Origin: Microbulbifer harenosus
GTDB taxonomy: Bacteria > Pseudomonadota > Gammaproteobacteria > Pseudomonadales > Cellvibrionaceae
Length of the DNA: 64,000 nucleotides
Direction of reading: 5' to 3'
Assembly: GCF_005771435.1 (NCBI RefSeq)
Contig: NZ_VANI01000009.1
Span: 1 to 64,000, forward strand
Part shown: positions 10,404 to 20,192 of the stretch, piece after piece
How positions within the stretch are numbered: the first letter of the stretch is position 1
How the letters are laid out: the number at the start of each line of letters is the position of its first letter
Notes under the pieces: model-generated
Database searches by the model: none
The model's input: the letters and a program-made list of their open reading frames with translations, nothing else
What the model was told of the DNA's origin: nothing
Made by a program: the position numbers and the translations under genes

Positions 10404-11717
10404 GTGGACAATCTGACAAGTCTGTGGTTTTCGTCCGGGGTCTATCAGATGACCTCAGGGCAGTTCATTATGATCCTCGTGGGGCTGGGCCTGCTGTTTC
10501 TTGCCATTCGCAAGAATTTCGAGCCGCTGCTGCTGGTGCCGATCGGGTTTGGAGGCATTCTCGCGAATATTCCCGGTGCCAACCTGGCCGCCCCCGCGGT
10601 GGAGGCGGCGATCTATGCCGGCGATGCCGGGGTTCTGGCGCAACTGGCGCAGGCTGTGGGCCTCGCCGGGTTTGAATCGGTTGACGGGCTGAAAGCTGCC
10701 CTCGAGCTTGCGCCGGCGGCGGCCCAGGAGCGCGCCGCGCAGGTGGCTGCGGACGCTGGTTTCTCCAATGGCATGCTGTACAACTTTTATAGTGTGGCCA
10801 TTGCCTCCGGTGTTGCGCCGCTGGTGATTTTCATGGGCGTGGGCGCCATGACGGACTTCGGTCCGCTGCTGGCAAACCCGCGCACCCTGTTTCTCGGTGC
10901 CGCGGCGCAGTTCGGTATTTTTGCGACGGTACTGGGTGCGGTGGCCATGTCTGCCGCCGGTATCATGGATTTCTCCATCGCCGACGCGGCGGCCATTGGT
11001 ATCATCGGCGGCGCCGACGGCCCCACTGCCATTTATGTTTCCAGCCTGCTGGCGCCGGATTTGCTCGGTGCCATTGCGGTGGCTGCTTACTCCTATATGG
11101 CGCTGGTGCCACTGATTCAGCCTCCGATCATGCGCGCACTGACTACCGAGCAGGAGCGCCGGATCGAGATGGTGCAGCTGCGCCACGTGAGCAAGCGCGA
11201 GAAAATCGTGTTTCCCCTGGTGCTGTTGATTCTGGTAGCACTGTTTCTGCCGGATGCGGCACCGCTGCTCGGCATGTTTTGCTTTGGCAATCTGATGCGT
11301 GAGTGCGGGGTGGTGAACCGCCTGTCCGACACCGCACAGAATGCGTTGATCAATATCACCACGATTTTTCTGGGGCTTTCGGTGGGATCGAAGCTGGCGG
11401 CGGACAAGTTTCTCGACCCGAAGACTCTTGGCATCCTGGCGCTCGGTATCGTTGCCTTTGCTATCGGCACGGCAGCTGGTGTGCTGATGGCGAAACTGTT
11501 GAACGCCTTCAGCAAGAACAAGATCAACCCGCTGATCGGTTCTGCGGGTGTTTCCGCGGTACCAATGGCGGCACGGGTCTCCAACAAGCTGGGCCTTGAG
11601 GCAAACCCGCATAACTTCCTGTTGATGCATGCCATGGGGCCGAATGTTGCCGGGGTAATCGGCTCTGCGGTAGCCGCGGGTGTGATGATCACCATGGTGC
11701 GTGCCATGACGGGCTGA
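10404..11717 (+). CDS. oadB: Oxaloacetate decarboxylase beta subunit (sodium pump)
   Basis: 437 aa polytopic inner-membrane protein that decarboxylates carboxybiotin and couples it to Na+ export. Conserved pieces include [14 protein letters not shown], with an Asp in a membrane segment known to bind Na+, [15 protein letters not shown], and [18 protein letters not shown]. The N-terminal third holds a longer Ala-rich insert (residues about 55-115) than I expect for the family. GTG start with a GGGGGCGAAAG upstream site. Last gene of the operon, followed by a strong terminator. A sodium pump of this type suits a salt-requiring marine habitat. Confidence 0.96.
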   Translation: MDNLTSLWFSSGVYQMTSGQFIMILVGLGLLFLAIRKNFEPLLLVPIGFGGILANIPGANLAAPAVEAAIYAGDAGVLAQLAQAVGLAGFESVDGLKAALELAPAAAQERAAQVAADAGFSNGMLYNFYSVAIASGVAPLVIFMGVGAMTDFGPLLANPRTLFLGAAAQFGIFATVLGAVAMSAAGIMDFSIADAAAIGIIGGADGPTAIYVSSLLAPDLLGAIAVAAYSYMALVPLIQPPIMRALTTEQERRIEMVQLRHVSKREKIVFPLVLLILVALFLPDAAPLLGMFCFGNLMRECGVVNRLSDTAQNALINITTIFLGLSVGSKLAADKFLDPKTLGILALGIVAFAIGTAAGVLMAKLLNAFSKNKINPLIGSAGVSAVPMAARVSNKLGLEANPHNFLLMHAMGPNVAGVIGSAVAAGVMITMVRAMTG

Positions 11718-11742
11718 CCCTGGCTTCCAGGGCTCGTTAATC

Positions 11743-11766
11743 AACCCCGCTGCGGCGGGGTTTTTT
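11743..11766 (+). terminator. Rho-independent terminator after oadB
   Basis: Hairpin aaccccgc / gcggggtt with a TGCG-type loop followed by six T, 25 bp after the oadB stop. Confidence 0.92.
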
Positions 11767-11891
11767 ATGCATATGCGGTGAAGGGAACCGGCTGGTCGCC
11801 AAGGGTTCCGGGGAATCCGGCCGGGCGTGTTAAGATGGCGGCCCTTTTTGACTATATGATGGCGCCACTGTCGGTGCCGGAAGGAGTGGTT

Positions 11892-12680
11892 ATGTCCTGG
11901 TTGGGTGCGGGTATCGGCGCCGGTATCGGCATGATGTTTGGCGGCCCTATTGGTGCGGCGCTGGGCGCCTGGGTAGGCAGCTCTTTCGGTTCCGGCCTGA
12001 AGAAGCTCAGCGATGCCGGCGTTACTCTGAACCGCGATGGCGCGCAAACGGTATTTATCGTCGCGCTGTTCTCCATGCTGGCGAAAATGGCCAAGGCCGA
12101 TGGTCAGGTTTCCAAGGCAGAGGTCCAGCTGGTTGATGATTTCATCAACACCAACTTGCGTCTCAGTGCCGAAGATCGTCAGCAGGCGATCAAGATTTTC
12201 CAGAATGCAAAAGACGACCAGTTCAACATTTACGATTACGCGAATCAATACCGCCAGCTGATTCGCAATCAGGCAATGCGGGAGATGGTTTACCGACTTT
12301 TGTTTGCGGTGGCCTTCGCCGATGGCGAGCTGCACCCGGCGGAAGAACAGATTCTGCGCCGGATTCCGGAAGCCCTCGGGCTGAATGCCTCCATTTTTAC
12401 CACCATGTTCAACGAGTTCGCGCGTCAGGGGCACGGCCCCCAAGGTGACTCGCTGCAGGCGCATTACGATGTGCTCGGCTGTAGTCCGGAGGTGGATGAT
12501 CGGGAGCTGAAGCTGGCCTATCGCCGCAAGGCAGCGGAATTCCATCCGGACAAAATCGCCTCCAAGGGATTGCCGGAGGAATTCATGCGCCATGCAGAGG
12601 ATCAGATGAAGAGTGTTACCGTGGCGTACGATACTATTGTTGCCGCGCGCAAGCGGCAAGCTGCGGTTGAGCGGGCATAA
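11892..12680 (+). CDS. DjlA-like co-chaperone (TerB domain plus C-terminal J domain)
   Basis: 262 aa from ATG 11892, which has AAGGAG five bases upstream; the frame is open to 11778 but lacks such a site. Order: glycine-rich hydrophobic N-terminus (GAGIGAGIGMMFGGPIGAALGAWVG) that may insert in or lie on the membrane; a TerB/DjlA-type helical domain (residues about 50-180, KADGQVSKAEVQLVDDF and FADGELHPAEEQILRRI); and a J domain at the C-terminus (HYDVLGCSPEVDDRELKLAYRRKAAEFHPDK) with the HPD motif that activates Hsp70. Same architecture as DjlA, but the anchor is not the GxxxG single helix of the Escherichia protein, so the name is provisional. Confidence 0.85.
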   Translation: MSWLGAGIGAGIGMMFGGPIGAALGAWVGSSFGSGLKKLSDAGVTLNRDGAQTVFIVALFSMLAKMAKADGQVSKAEVQLVDDFINTNLRLSAEDRQQAIKIFQNAKDDQFNIYDYANQYRQLIRNQAMREMVYRLLFAVAFADGELHPAEEQILRRIPEALGLNASIFTTMFNEFARQGHGPQGDSLQAHYDVLGCSPEVDDRELKLAYRRKAAEFHPDKIASKGLPEEFMRHAEDQMKSVTVAYDTIVAARKRQAAVERA

Positions 12681-12698
12681 CAGATATGGGAGCTTAAT

Positions 12699-13004
12699 AT
12701 GTCTTTGGCGCAACTGATTCAGCAGAAACTGAGTGACGCTTTCAACCCTTCGCATATTGAAGTCGAGTGTGAAAGCCACAGGCACAATGTGCCTGCCGGT
12801 TCGGAAATGCACTTCCGCGTGGTGCTGGTGAGCGACGCATTCTGCAATGTGCGCAAGGTGCAGCGGCACCAGAAGGTTTACGCGGTACTTGCGGATGAAA
12901 TGGCGGGACCGATTCACGCGCTGGCCCTGCATTTGTATACCGATGCCGAATGGGCCGGCCAGGCGCCCGCCAGTCCGCAGTGTATGGGGGGCAGCAAGGG
13001 CTGA
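12699..13004 (+). CDS. bolA: BolA family protein
   Basis: 101 aa. Matches the BolA fold: MHFRVVLVSDAF, KVQRHQKVYAVLADEM and the signature HALALHLYTDAEW. BolA proteins bind monothiol glutaredoxins and Fe-S clusters, and in enterobacteria act as stress-responsive DNA binders. The His in HALALH and the Cys in FCNV could be cluster ligands. Nineteen bases after the J-domain gene, so probably co-transcribed. Confidence 0.92.
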   Translation: MSLAQLIQQKLSDAFNPSHIEVECESHRHNVPAGSEMHFRVVLVSDAFCNVRKVQRHQKVYAVLADEMAGPIHALALHLYTDAEWAGQAPASPQCMGGSKG

Positions 13005-13486
13005 TTCTGCCGCTAGCCGTGTATGCGGGCCGGCGTTTCGGCTCGCGATTGGTTTGCGCTGCTACCCGCCTTCTCTGGGCGATTCATTTCCGCGCCTTTT
13101 CCTGAAAACAACACTTCTTTACTCTTTTGGTACGTCCAAATTCGCGACCTGAATGTCGTCTGAATGGCTGACGGAAATTTTCCTATTTTTTCCTGCCACA
13201 CGTTGCTGCTCTGCGTTTCTTGGCGCGAATAATGTTCTGCCGGGCCCTAATTGGCACCCAATACACCGAAATCGGCGTGATTTTTTCCTTGCTGGTTGTG
13301 GCAAAGTCTTTAACGCCTGGCGTGTATTACATCGAATAAGAGAAAGCCGGCGACCCAATCGTGCAAAAGTTCCAAAGATAAAGATTTTTTTCGGCTGTTT
13401 TTTCTACACCGATATCGTCCCGTGTCTAGACTGACAAGTGATTGGGTTGATTGCTGTTTAATTTGCCGAATACGATGGAGTTCTCA
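13005..13486. other. Intergenic stretch before the OmpW-like gene
   Basis: 480 bp with no convincing gene. The one longer open frame (13153-13434, plus) has no ribosome-binding site, and its translation (many Cys, Phe and Arg) is unlike a protein. The last 100 bases are AT-rich (aagatttttttcgg .. gtgattgggttg) and should carry the promoter and untranslated leader of the outer-membrane gene. Confidence 0.5.
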
Positions 13487-14239
13487 ATGAAAATGACACG
13501 CGTTCTGACACCGCTTGCAATCGCTGTAGCTGCAATGGTAAGTGCCCAGCAGGCTTCTGCAGATTGGTTGAGTGATGGTGACTTTGTTGTTCGTGTTGGT
13601 GCGAGCTGGATTGACCCTGATGACAGTCATAATGATCTTCGCTTCACTGAAGATTTTATCCACGAAGACTTCGACATCGATGCCGATACCACATGGAATA
13701 TTTCCGCGGCCTGGTTGCCGGTAGAGCATTGGGGTGTGGAACTGATGTATATCGGTTCCACCAACCACGATCTGGATCTAGAGCGCATCAGATATGACGA
13801 TGTCTACGTTGATGTTGGTGACTATGATGTCGGTGATTTTGACGCGAGCTATGCCAATGCTTACCTCAACTGGTATCCGCTGAGCCGTGACTGCATGGTT
13901 CAACCCTATGTTGGTATTGGTGTTAACTACACCGACTTCAGCGATGAAAGCTTTTCTCGCCGATTCAGGGATGATCTGAATTCGCTTGATCTCATCGATA
14001 TTGATTACGGCCTCAGCCACTCCTGGGGGTTCACTGGTCAAATCGGTGTGGACTTCAAATTCGGTCGCGAGAGTGCATTTCTTGTGAATGCTGCGGTGCT
14101 GTACATCGATGCCGATACTGACTATCGCGTTTCCTACACAGACAACCTGTTGCTCCCGCCGGCTCGTTTCACCAACGAGATTACCGATGTGGACTACAGC
14201 CCCTGGGTGTTTAATCTGGGTGTTGGCTACTCTTTCTGA
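13487..14239 (+). CDS. OmpW-family outer membrane beta-barrel protein
   Basis: 250 aa from ATG 13487 (GGAG seven bases upstream). The signal peptide MKMTRVLTPLAIAVAAMVSAQQASA is cut after ASA. The mature part begins DWLSDGDFVVRVGASWIDPDD, the usual OmpW opening, followed by alternating strands (WNISAAWLPVEHWGVELMYIG, QPYVGIGVNYTDF, WGFTGQIGVDFKF) and ends in the aromatic outer-membrane signal VFNLGVGYSF. OmpW is an eight-stranded barrel with a hydrophobic channel. The loops are very rich in Asp (DVYVDVGDYDVGDFD), more than usual, perhaps an adaptation to saline conditions or cation binding. Confidence 0.9.
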   Translation: MKMTRVLTPLAIAVAAMVSAQQASADWLSDGDFVVRVGASWIDPDDSHNDLRFTEDFIHEDFDIDADTTWNISAAWLPVEHWGVELMYIGSTNHDLDLERIRYDDVYVDVGDYDVGDFDASYANAYLNWYPLSRDCMVQPYVGIGVNYTDFSDESFSRRFRDDLNSLDLIDIDYGLSHSWGFTGQIGVDFKFGRESAFLVNAAVLYIDADTDYRVSYTDNLLLPPARFTNEITDVDYSPWVFNLGVGYSF

Positions 14240-14286
14240 TCCCTGAATTCATCGGGTATCAAAGAGTCGCGTTCAAGGACGAACGG

Positions 14287-14311
14287 AAAAGGCACCTGCG
14301 GGTGCCTTTTT
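14287..14311 (+). terminator. Terminator after the OmpW-like gene
   Basis: Stem aaaaggcacc / ggtgcctttt with a short tgcg loop and T-run, 48 bp after the stop. Confidence 0.88.
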
Positions 14312-14360
14312 CATACATCGGAAAAATTAGAGCGTGTGACAGGGTAGTAAGCATTTCTGT

Positions 14361-15311
14361 ATGGAATACCGCGACTATTACAAAATCCTTGGCGTGGAGC
14401 GCAGTGCCGCCCAAGATGAAATCAAGCGTGCTTACCGCAAGCTCGCCCGTAAATATCACCCGGATGTCAGCAAGGAAGATGCTGCGGAGGAGCGCTTCAA
14501 AGAAGTTAATGAAGCCTACGAAGTGCTGAAAGATCCGGAAAAGCGGGCTGCTTACGATCAATTGGGCAGCAGTTGGAATAGCGGTCAGGACTTCCGGCCA
14601 CCGCCCAACTGGGATCAGGGGTTCGAGTTTCACGGCGGTGGCTACACCGAGGCGGACCCAGCGGCCTTCAGCGACTTTTTTGAAAGCTTGTTTGGCCGCG
14701 GTGGCTTCAGTCGTGGGAGTTTTCACGGTGGAGGCCAGCGGTTTCACGCGCAGGGGGAAAATACCCATGCGCGTATTGCCATAGACATCGAAGACAGTTA
14801 CGCCGGCAGCAAGCGACAGATTACGCTCAAGCACTCTGAGCTGGGACCCAATGGCCGCCCGGTAGTAAAGGAGCGCAAGCTCAATATTACCATTCCGAAA
14901 GGTGTGACCGAGGGACAGCAGATCCGCTTGGCGGGGCAAGGCGAGCCGGGAATGGGCGACGGCAAGCCGGGCGACTTGTATCTTGAGATCGTTTTCAACC
15001 CGCATCCCCGTTTCAGTGTGGAGGGCACGACGGTGTATCTGAACCTGCCGGTGTCGCCCTGGGAGGCGGCGCTCGGTGAGAAGGTTCCGGTGCAAACCCC
15101 CAGCGGTACCGTTAACCTCACGCTGCCCCCCAACAGTAAAAGCGGGGGAAAGTTGCGTTTGAAAGGACGGGGGTTACCGGCAAAAGAGCCTGGGGATCTG
15201 TATGTGGTACTTGATATTGTGACACCACCTGCCGATACGGAGCAGGAGCGGGAAGCCTATCGAAATTTTCGCGACTCGTTCCGGTTCGACCCTCGTACCG
15301 GTGCCAGCTAA
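14361..15311 (+). CDS. cbpA: Curved-DNA-binding protein CbpA (DnaJ-type co-chaperone)
   Basis: 316 aa. N-terminal J domain (residues 4-68, [23 protein letters not shown] .. KYHPDV) with HPD, a Gly/Phe-rich linker, and then two DnaJ C-terminal substrate-binding beta domains without a zinc finger, as in CbpA. It stimulates DnaK and binds curved DNA in stationary phase. The partner inhibitor cbpM follows 12 bp downstream. Confidence 0.95.
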   Translation: MEYRDYYKILGVERSAAQDEIKRAYRKLARKYHPDVSKEDAAEERFKEVNEAYEVLKDPEKRAAYDQLGSSWNSGQDFRPPPNWDQGFEFHGGGYTEADPAAFSDFFESLFGRGGFSRGSFHGGGQRFHAQGENTHARIAIDIEDSYAGSKRQITLKHSELGPNGRPVVKERKLNITIPKGVTEGQQIRLAGQGEPGMGDGKPGDLYLEIVFNPHPRFSVEGTTVYLNLPVSPWEAALGEKVPVQTPSGTVNLTLPPNSKSGGKLRLKGRGLPAKEPGDLYVVLDIVTPPADTEQEREAYRNFRDSFRFDPRTGAS

Positions 15312-15323
15312 AGGATCTCTGCA

Positions 15324-15641
15324 ATGGGCAATCAATTTGACACGAACGAATTGACGGCGGTACTTCTGGATGAAAACAGCCGGGTCACGTTGCGCGAACT
15401 ATGTCAGGCCTGCGCATTGACAGCGGAACAGGTAACGGCGCTGATGGATGAGGGGGTGGTAGAGGCGCAGCAGGTTTCCGGAACACTGTATTTCAGTGGC
15501 GTGTGCGTGCGCAAAGTGCACCGTATGGTGCGATTGGAGCAGGACCTCGGCGTCAACCACGCTGGCGCCGCGCTGGCGCTGGAGCTGCTCGAGGAGATCG
15601 AGCAGCTGCGCGCGCGAATTCGCCGCTTGGAGCGGCATTGA
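15324..15641 (+). CDS. cbpM: Chaperone modulator CbpM
   Basis: 105 aa, MerR-like helix-turn-helix fold (TLRELCQACALTAEQVTALMDEGVVEA) followed by a helical C-terminus (RMVRLEQDLGVNHAGAALALELLEEIEQLRARI), a typical CbpM. It binds the J domain of CbpA and blocks both co-chaperone and DNA-binding activity. Directly downstream of cbpA with AAAGGATCT as ribosome-binding site. Confidence 0.93.
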   Translation: MGNQFDTNELTAVLLDENSRVTLRELCQACALTAEQVTALMDEGVVEAQQVSGTLYFSGVCVRKVHRMVRLEQDLGVNHAGAALALELLEEIEQLRARIRRLERH

Positions 15642-15653
15642 TAGCGGCGGCCT

Positions 15654-16637
15654 TCACGCCGCCTTGTTAGTGATCTCGACCACCAGATAGGTCGTGTAGG
15701 CTATATAGCCTGCGAGCAGCAGGGCGCCCTCAACGCGGTTGATGCGGCCGTGCCGCTTGCCAAATCCATAGCCAAACACGAACAGCGCCAAGGTCATACC
15801 GATAACCACTGGCCAGTCGCGGGTAAGCAACTCGGGCGGAATATTCGGCATCGGTGCGATGACACCGGCGATTCCCACCACCGCTAGCAGGTTGAACATG
15901 TTTGACCCAACGACGTTGCCGATGGCGATATCGTGTTCTCCCTTGCGAGCGGCGACCACGGTAGCGGCAAGCTCGGGAAGTGACGTACCGAGCGCGACGA
16001 TGGTGAGGCCAATGACCAGATCGCTGACGCCCAGTTGCTGGGCAATGGTGACGGCGCCCCACACCAGCAGGCGCGAACTCAGAATCAACAGGGTAAGGCC
16101 TACCGCGACCCAGAACAGGGCCCTGCCCAGGGGCATGTCGTGTTCTGCCAGCTCCTTTTCAATTTCACTTTCAACGATATCGCCCTTGCCGCGCAGTGCC
16201 GAGAATATTGACCAGCCGATCAGGCCAAAAAAGCCTGCCAGCAGAATAAGCGACTCTGTGCGGCTGAGAGCCCCGTTCCAGAAGAACACGGCGGTGACAC
16301 AAGTGATCGCCAGAAGCAACGGCAGTTCTTTGTTGATGATTTTGCTGTTTACCGTAAGCGGAATCAGCATCGCGGTGGCACCCAGAATCAGGCCGGTATT
16401 GGCGATATTGGAGCCGTAGGCGTTACCCAGCGCGAGCCCCGGGCTGCCATCCATTGCCGCCATGGCCGATACCACCATTTCCGGCGCCGATGTACCGAAT
16501 CCCACAATTACCATACCGATCAATAGCGGCGGCATGCCGAGATGCCTGGCTGTTGCGGCGGCGCCTTCCACAAAGCGATCCGCGCTCCATACCAACAGAG
16601 CAAATCCGGCAACGATGGCGAGCAAGGGAAGAATCAT
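15654..16637 (-). CDS. Calcium/sodium antiporter (CaCA family, YrbG type)
   Basis: 327 aa from ATG 16637, where TAAGGA lies five bases upstream; the frame continues to 16760 with no site. About ten transmembrane helices in two inverted halves, each carrying the alpha-repeat: GFGTSAPEMVVSAMAA .. LALGNAYGSNIANTG in the first and ALGTSLPELAATVVAA .. DIAIGNVVGSNMFNLL in the second, with the acidic ion-binding residues in place. Between the halves is a charged cytosolic loop (EIEKELAEHD). Exchanges Ca2+ for Na+ or H+; convergent with cbpM. Confidence 0.93.
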   Translation of the reverse strand: MILPLLAIVAGFALLVWSADRFVEGAAATARHLGMPPLLIGMVIVGFGTSAPEMVVSAMAAMDGSPGLALGNAYGSNIANTGLILGATAMLIPLTVNSKIINKELPLLLAITCVTAVFFWNGALSRTESLILLAGFFGLIGWSIFSALRGKGDIVESEIEKELAEHDMPLGRALFWVAVGLTLLILSSRLLVWGAVTIAQQLGVSDLVIGLTIVALGTSLPELAATVVAARKGEHDIAIGNVVGSNMFNLLAVVGIAGVIAPMPNIPPELLTRDWPVVIGMTLALFVFGYGFGKRHGRINRVEGALLLAGYIAYTTYLVVEITNKAA

Positions 16638-16795
16638 GGGCATCCTTAATCTGGAGGGATTGAGTTTAGCCACGGCCGTGGCGATTGCGGAGGCGATTGT
16701 AACGGCTCTGCCGTCGCCTTGCAGGAGAGATTGAACAACTGCCCATCCCCTGCAGCGCAACGTCCGCGAACGTTACCTGTGGAGATCGGGCACTC

Positions 16796-18664
16796 TCAGA
16801 CGTCTGTGCAAGCGGGTTCAAACTCCTGCAACAGCGCCAGAAACGGCTCCCCGAATTTCGTCAACTTGCTGTCGCCGATACCAGATATTGCCAGCATCTC
16901 GTCGCGATTGCGGGGGCGGGCGCTGAGCATTTCCCGCAGGGTGGCGTCGTGGAAAACCACGTACGGAGGCACGCCGCGTTCCTCCGCCAGGGATTTGCGC
17001 AGAGCGCGCAGTGCGTCCCACAGCGGTTGATCTTCCGCGGAAATTTCCGCGCGGGGGGCGCCGGCACTGACATCGCGCCCGGAGGCTTTGGCGGGAGCGG
17101 ATTTCGGCAAGGTGCGTAGCAGCAGGGTTTCCTCGCCGCGCAGTACCGGCCGGCATTGCTCGGTCAATTGCAGTGCGTTGAACGCTTCAGCGTTGACCCG
17201 CAAATAGCCTCGCACCACCAACTGACGGGCGATGGCGCGCCACTCATTGGCGCTCATGTCGGCACCTATGCCATAGGTGGAGTTCCGGTCGTGACCAAAC
17301 TGGCGGACTTTTTCGGTATCAGCCCCCCGCAGCACGTCGATCACATGAGCCGCACCAAAGCGCTGGCCGGTCCGGTAGACAGCGGACATCAACTTACGTG
17401 CGGCCTCGCTCGCATCCCAAGTGGCGGGCGTTTCCAGGCAGGTGTCGCAGTTGCCGCAGTCCGCCGCCAGTTCCTCTTCGAAATAGCGCAGGAGGGCGCG
17501 GCGCCGGCAGCTGGTGATTTCGCACAGCCCCAGCATGGCATCGAGCCGCTGGCGCTCCTGGCGTTTGTGTTCTTCGCTGCATTCTGAGGTGGCACCCATC
17601 TGGCTCAGTTTCACTACGTCTTCGAGGCCGTATAGCAGTAGCGCGATGGCGGGCTCGCCATCGCGCCCAGCGCGCCCGGTCTCCTGGTAATAGGCTTCGA
17701 TGCTTTTGGGCAGGTCTAGATGGGCGACGAAGCGCACATCCGGCTTGTCGATCCCCATGCCGAAAGCGATGGTGGCCACCATGATCACGCCTTCCTCCCG
17801 CAAGAAGCGGCGCTGGTGCTCGGCGCGGACATGGGCAGGCAGACCCGCGTGGTAGGGCAGGGCGTTGAATCCCTGCTGTTGTAGCCAGTCCGCGGTGGAT
17901 TCTACCTTGCTGCGGGATAGGCAGTAGACCACGCCGGCGTGGCCCTGCTGCTCGTTGTTCAGGAACTGCAGCAGTTGGCGCTTGGGATTGTTTTTGGGCG
18001 CGATGCGGTACTGGATATTCGGGCGGTCGAAGCTGCTGACAAAGTGGCGCGCATTCGCCAAGTCCAGCCGTTGGGCAATTTCCCGACGGGTGCGTTGGTC
18101 TGCGGTGGCCGTGAGGGCGACCCGAGGCACCTCGGGAAAACGTTGATGCAGGCAGGAAAGCTGCAGATAGTCGGCGCGGAAATCGTGCCCCCACTGGCTC
18201 ACGCAGTGGGCCTCGTCGATGGCGAAGAGGGAGATTTTTGCGCGCGCCAGCAGATCCAGGGTGCGGGGCTGTAACAGCCGCTCCGGGGCCAGGTAGAGCA
18301 GTTCCAGCTCGCCGCGCAGTAGCCGGCCTTCGATTTGCTGGGCCTCGTCGTAACCGAGCGACGAGTTCAGGAAGGCCGCGGCCACACCGGCGGCCCGCAA
18401 AGCCTCCACCTGATCCTGCATCAGCGCAATCAGCGGCGAAATCACAATCCCACAGCCGGGGCGCGCCAGCGCCGGAATCTGGTAACACAGGGATTTTCCA
18501 CCACCGGTGGGCATCAGCACCAGTGCATCATCACCGGCTACCAGGGTGTTGATGATCGCTTCCTGATCACCGCGGAATCCGGTGTAGCCGAACGTGTGCT
18601 CGAGGATAAAGTGGGGGTTGCCCGCGGAGTTGGATGTGGCCGGAGCCGGGTGTGATTCTGTCAT
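16796..18664 (-). CDS. recQ: ATP-dependent DNA helicase RecQ
   Basis: 622 aa. Superfamily 2 3'-5' helicase: Walker [21 protein letters not shown] box [15 protein letters not shown] with the RecQ aromatic loop, and motif VI region [10 protein letters not shown]. The RQC zinc-binding cysteines ([10 protein letters not shown] .. DCGNCDTC) and winged helix follow, and a C-terminal HRDC domain ends the protein ([24 protein letters not shown] .. [13 protein letters not shown]). Acts in RecF-pathway recombination and fork repair. Confidence 0.97.
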   Translation of the reverse strand: MTESHPAPATSNSAGNPHFILEHTFGYTGFRGDQEAIINTLVAGDDALVLMPTGGGKSLCYQIPALARPGCGIVISPLIALMQDQVEALRAAGVAAAFLNSSLGYDEAQQIEGRLLRGELELLYLAPERLLQPRTLDLLARAKISLFAIDEAHCVSQWGHDFRADYLQLSCLHQRFPEVPRVALTATADQRTRREIAQRLDLANARHFVSSFDRPNIQYRIAPKNNPKRQLLQFLNNEQQGHAGVVYCLSRSKVESTADWLQQQGFNALPYHAGLPAHVRAEHQRRFLREEGVIMVATIAFGMGIDKPDVRFVAHLDLPKSIEAYYQETGRAGRDGEPAIALLLYGLEDVVKLSQMGATSECSEEHKRQERQRLDAMLGLCEITSCRRRALLRYFEEELAADCGNCDTCLETPATWDASEAARKLMSAVYRTGQRFGAAHVIDVLRGADTEKVRQFGHDRNSTYGIGADMSANEWRAIARQLVVRGYLRVNAEAFNALQLTEQCRPVLRGEETLLLRTLPKSAPAKASGRDVSAGAPRAEISAEDQPLWDALRALRKSLAEERGVPPYVVFHDATLREMLSARPRNRDEMLAISGIGDSKLTKFGEPFLALLQEFEPACTDV

Positions 18665-18787
18665 GGGCGGCAGTATACCGTTTGCCCGGTGCCGGGTGTG
18701 AACCGGTTCGGGCCTCAGATGTCCAATTGTTGGCGCTCTCTTGTCCTTTACTGGCGCCTGTTTGCTTCAAGTAGTGTGAGCTTGGTC

Positions 18788-18793
18788 TATAAT
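18788..18793 (+). promoter_or_regulatory. -10 box of a candidate promoter
   Basis: Perfect TATAAT 33 bp upstream of the start of the lipoprotein gene. Possible -35 boxes are TTCAAG (16-bp spacer) or TTGCTT (20-bp spacer), both weak. Confidence 0.4.
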
Positions 18794-18826
18794 CCCACCA
18801 CCGCAGACATAGACAGGGACAATGCT

Positions 18827-19315
18827 ATGCGCGCAATGACAACGACGTCAGCTGAGCAGCCAGCTACAACTTCCTCCGTGTTGATCGGCACTCTGATGGC
18901 CTGTGCTCTGTCCTGGCTTGCTGGCTGCACTACAAGCGGCCCCAGCGCCATCAACCCCCGCAACCTGGCCCAGTCCGCCGTGGCGGATACTCATCTCGGG
19001 TGGAAACCTGCGCCCGCTCATCAGCTCAATTATTCACTGGCCACTTCCAGCGGTATCGCCCGGATGGAAGTGCGTGAGTTACCCGCAGATCTGCAGACGG
19101 TCACTATTGAGTTGCCGGGGATGCGCAATGTGGAAGGGGTGCAGTGGCGGGGGGCCAGCGGCGAGCACGCCATGCTGTTTGACGGTGCGGAAGGGGCAGA
19201 TGGTGTGACTTTAGAGCGCCAGCAGCGTGGTTACCGGCTACAGCTGCAGGGTACGGCGCTGGAATCCATTCGCAGCGGCGGTTTTCTTACGGTGATCGAC
19301 TATTATCGCAATTGA
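18827..19315 (+). CDS. Putative lipoprotein, unknown function
   Basis: 162 aa from ATG 18827 with AGGGA seven bases upstream. The N-terminus has a short charged part, a hydrophobic stretch (VLIGTLMACALSWLAGC) and the lipobox LAGC with the Cys at about residue 34, so it is probably a lipid-anchored envelope protein. The mature part is rich in beta strands (MEVRELPADLQTVTIELPGM, GYRLQLQGTALESI). No family recognised. Divergent from recQ. Confidence 0.7.
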   Translation: MRAMTTTSAEQPATTSSVLIGTLMACALSWLAGCTTSGPSAINPRNLAQSAVADTHLGWKPAPAHQLNYSLATSSGIARMEVRELPADLQTVTIELPGMRNVEGVQWRGASGEHAMLFDGAEGADGVTLERQQRGYRLQLQGTALESIRSGGFLTVIDYYRN

Positions 19316-19358
19316 TCGGTGCCGGAACTGATTGCCCTAGGGCGGGATCGGTGCGGCA

Positions 19359-20141
19359 TTAGAACCCGAGCCCATGCGGGCGGATCAGGTAGAGTTTCGG
19401 CCAGAATTTTCCCGTCACCCACAGTCCTTTGCGATTCTGGTCCCAGGCAATGCCGTTGGCGACGGCATCTACATTCCATTGGTTGCGGACGCTGTCCTGG
19501 CGCAGTTTTTCCAGGTCCAGCACGCCCTTCACCTCACCGTTTTGTGGGTCAATAGCGATAACCCTTGGGTCCTGCCAGATATTGGCCCAGATCAGTCCGT
19601 TGGCATATTCCAGCTCGTTTAACCGTGTCCAGCGCTCTCCGCCACCGGTGACCCTGAGTGTTCGGGTGACGGCGAAGGTGTCCGGATCGCGAAACACGAG
19701 GCTGTCGCTGCCATTGCTCATGATCAGCTGTTTGCCATCGCTGGTGAGCCCCCAACCCTCGCCTTTGTAGTTCAGCGTCTTTTCCAGTGAAAAGTCCCCC
19801 CGCCGGTATATCTGCACCTCGCCTGCGCGGTAGGTGAGCAGGTAGAGCCGTTCACCGAAAACGGCGATCCCCTCCGCAAAACGGTCACTTGCCAGCCACT
19901 TGCGTCTTACGGGACTGGCGCCGGGGTCGGTATACTCCGCTAGCCATGAGCGGCCATAGAGTCCACTGCTTTCCAGCCAGCGCTCGCCGTCGTAGTACAG
20001 TCCCTGGGTAAAGTGATCCGCCGGGCGTTTTTTGCTGTCGAGCAGCTGATAGTCGAGTTGCGGTGGCGTTGATGCCGCGGCGGTCGGCACGGCGACCGTC
20101 AGGAGTAGCAGCGACAGCAGTTCGGGAATGTAGGATTTCAT
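19359..20141 (-). CDS. Glutaminyl-peptide cyclotransferase (secreted)
   Basis: 260 aa with signal peptide (SYIPELLSLLLLTVAVPTAAAS). Matches the beta-propeller glutamine cyclotransferase family: HFTQGLYYDGERWLESSGLYGRS, FAEGIAVFGERLYLLTYRAGE, GEGWGLTSDGKQLIMSNGSD, RLNELEYANGLIWANIW. It converts N-terminal Gln to pyroglutamate in exported proteins. Ends at GFGF. Confidence 0.9.
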   Translation of the reverse strand: MKSYIPELLSLLLLTVAVPTAAASTPPQLDYQLLDSKKRPADHFTQGLYYDGERWLESSGLYGRSWLAEYTDPGASPVRRKWLASDRFAEGIAVFGERLYLLTYRAGEVQIYRRGDFSLEKTLNYKGEGWGLTSDGKQLIMSNGSDSLVFRDPDTFAVTRTLRVTGGGERWTRLNELEYANGLIWANIWQDPRVIAIDPQNGEVKGVLDLEKLRQDSVRNQWNVDAVANGIAWDQNRKGLWVTGKFWPKLYLIRPHGLGF

Positions 20142-20192
20142 GGTTGGCCGAACGTATTCCTGTTTAACCGTTATTGTTCAGTGCAGTAGTTT

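Noticed and set aside
10455..12932. Long minus-strand ORF (825 aa) antisense to oadB, the J-domain gene and bolA
   Set aside because: Spans three well-identified plus-strand genes and its translation is rich in His, Arg and Gln; an antisense shadow.
13153..13434. Plus-strand ORF of 93 aa upstream of the OmpW-like gene
   Set aside because: No start signal, biased Cys/Arg/Phe composition, no recognisable sequence; probably leader or promoter DNA.
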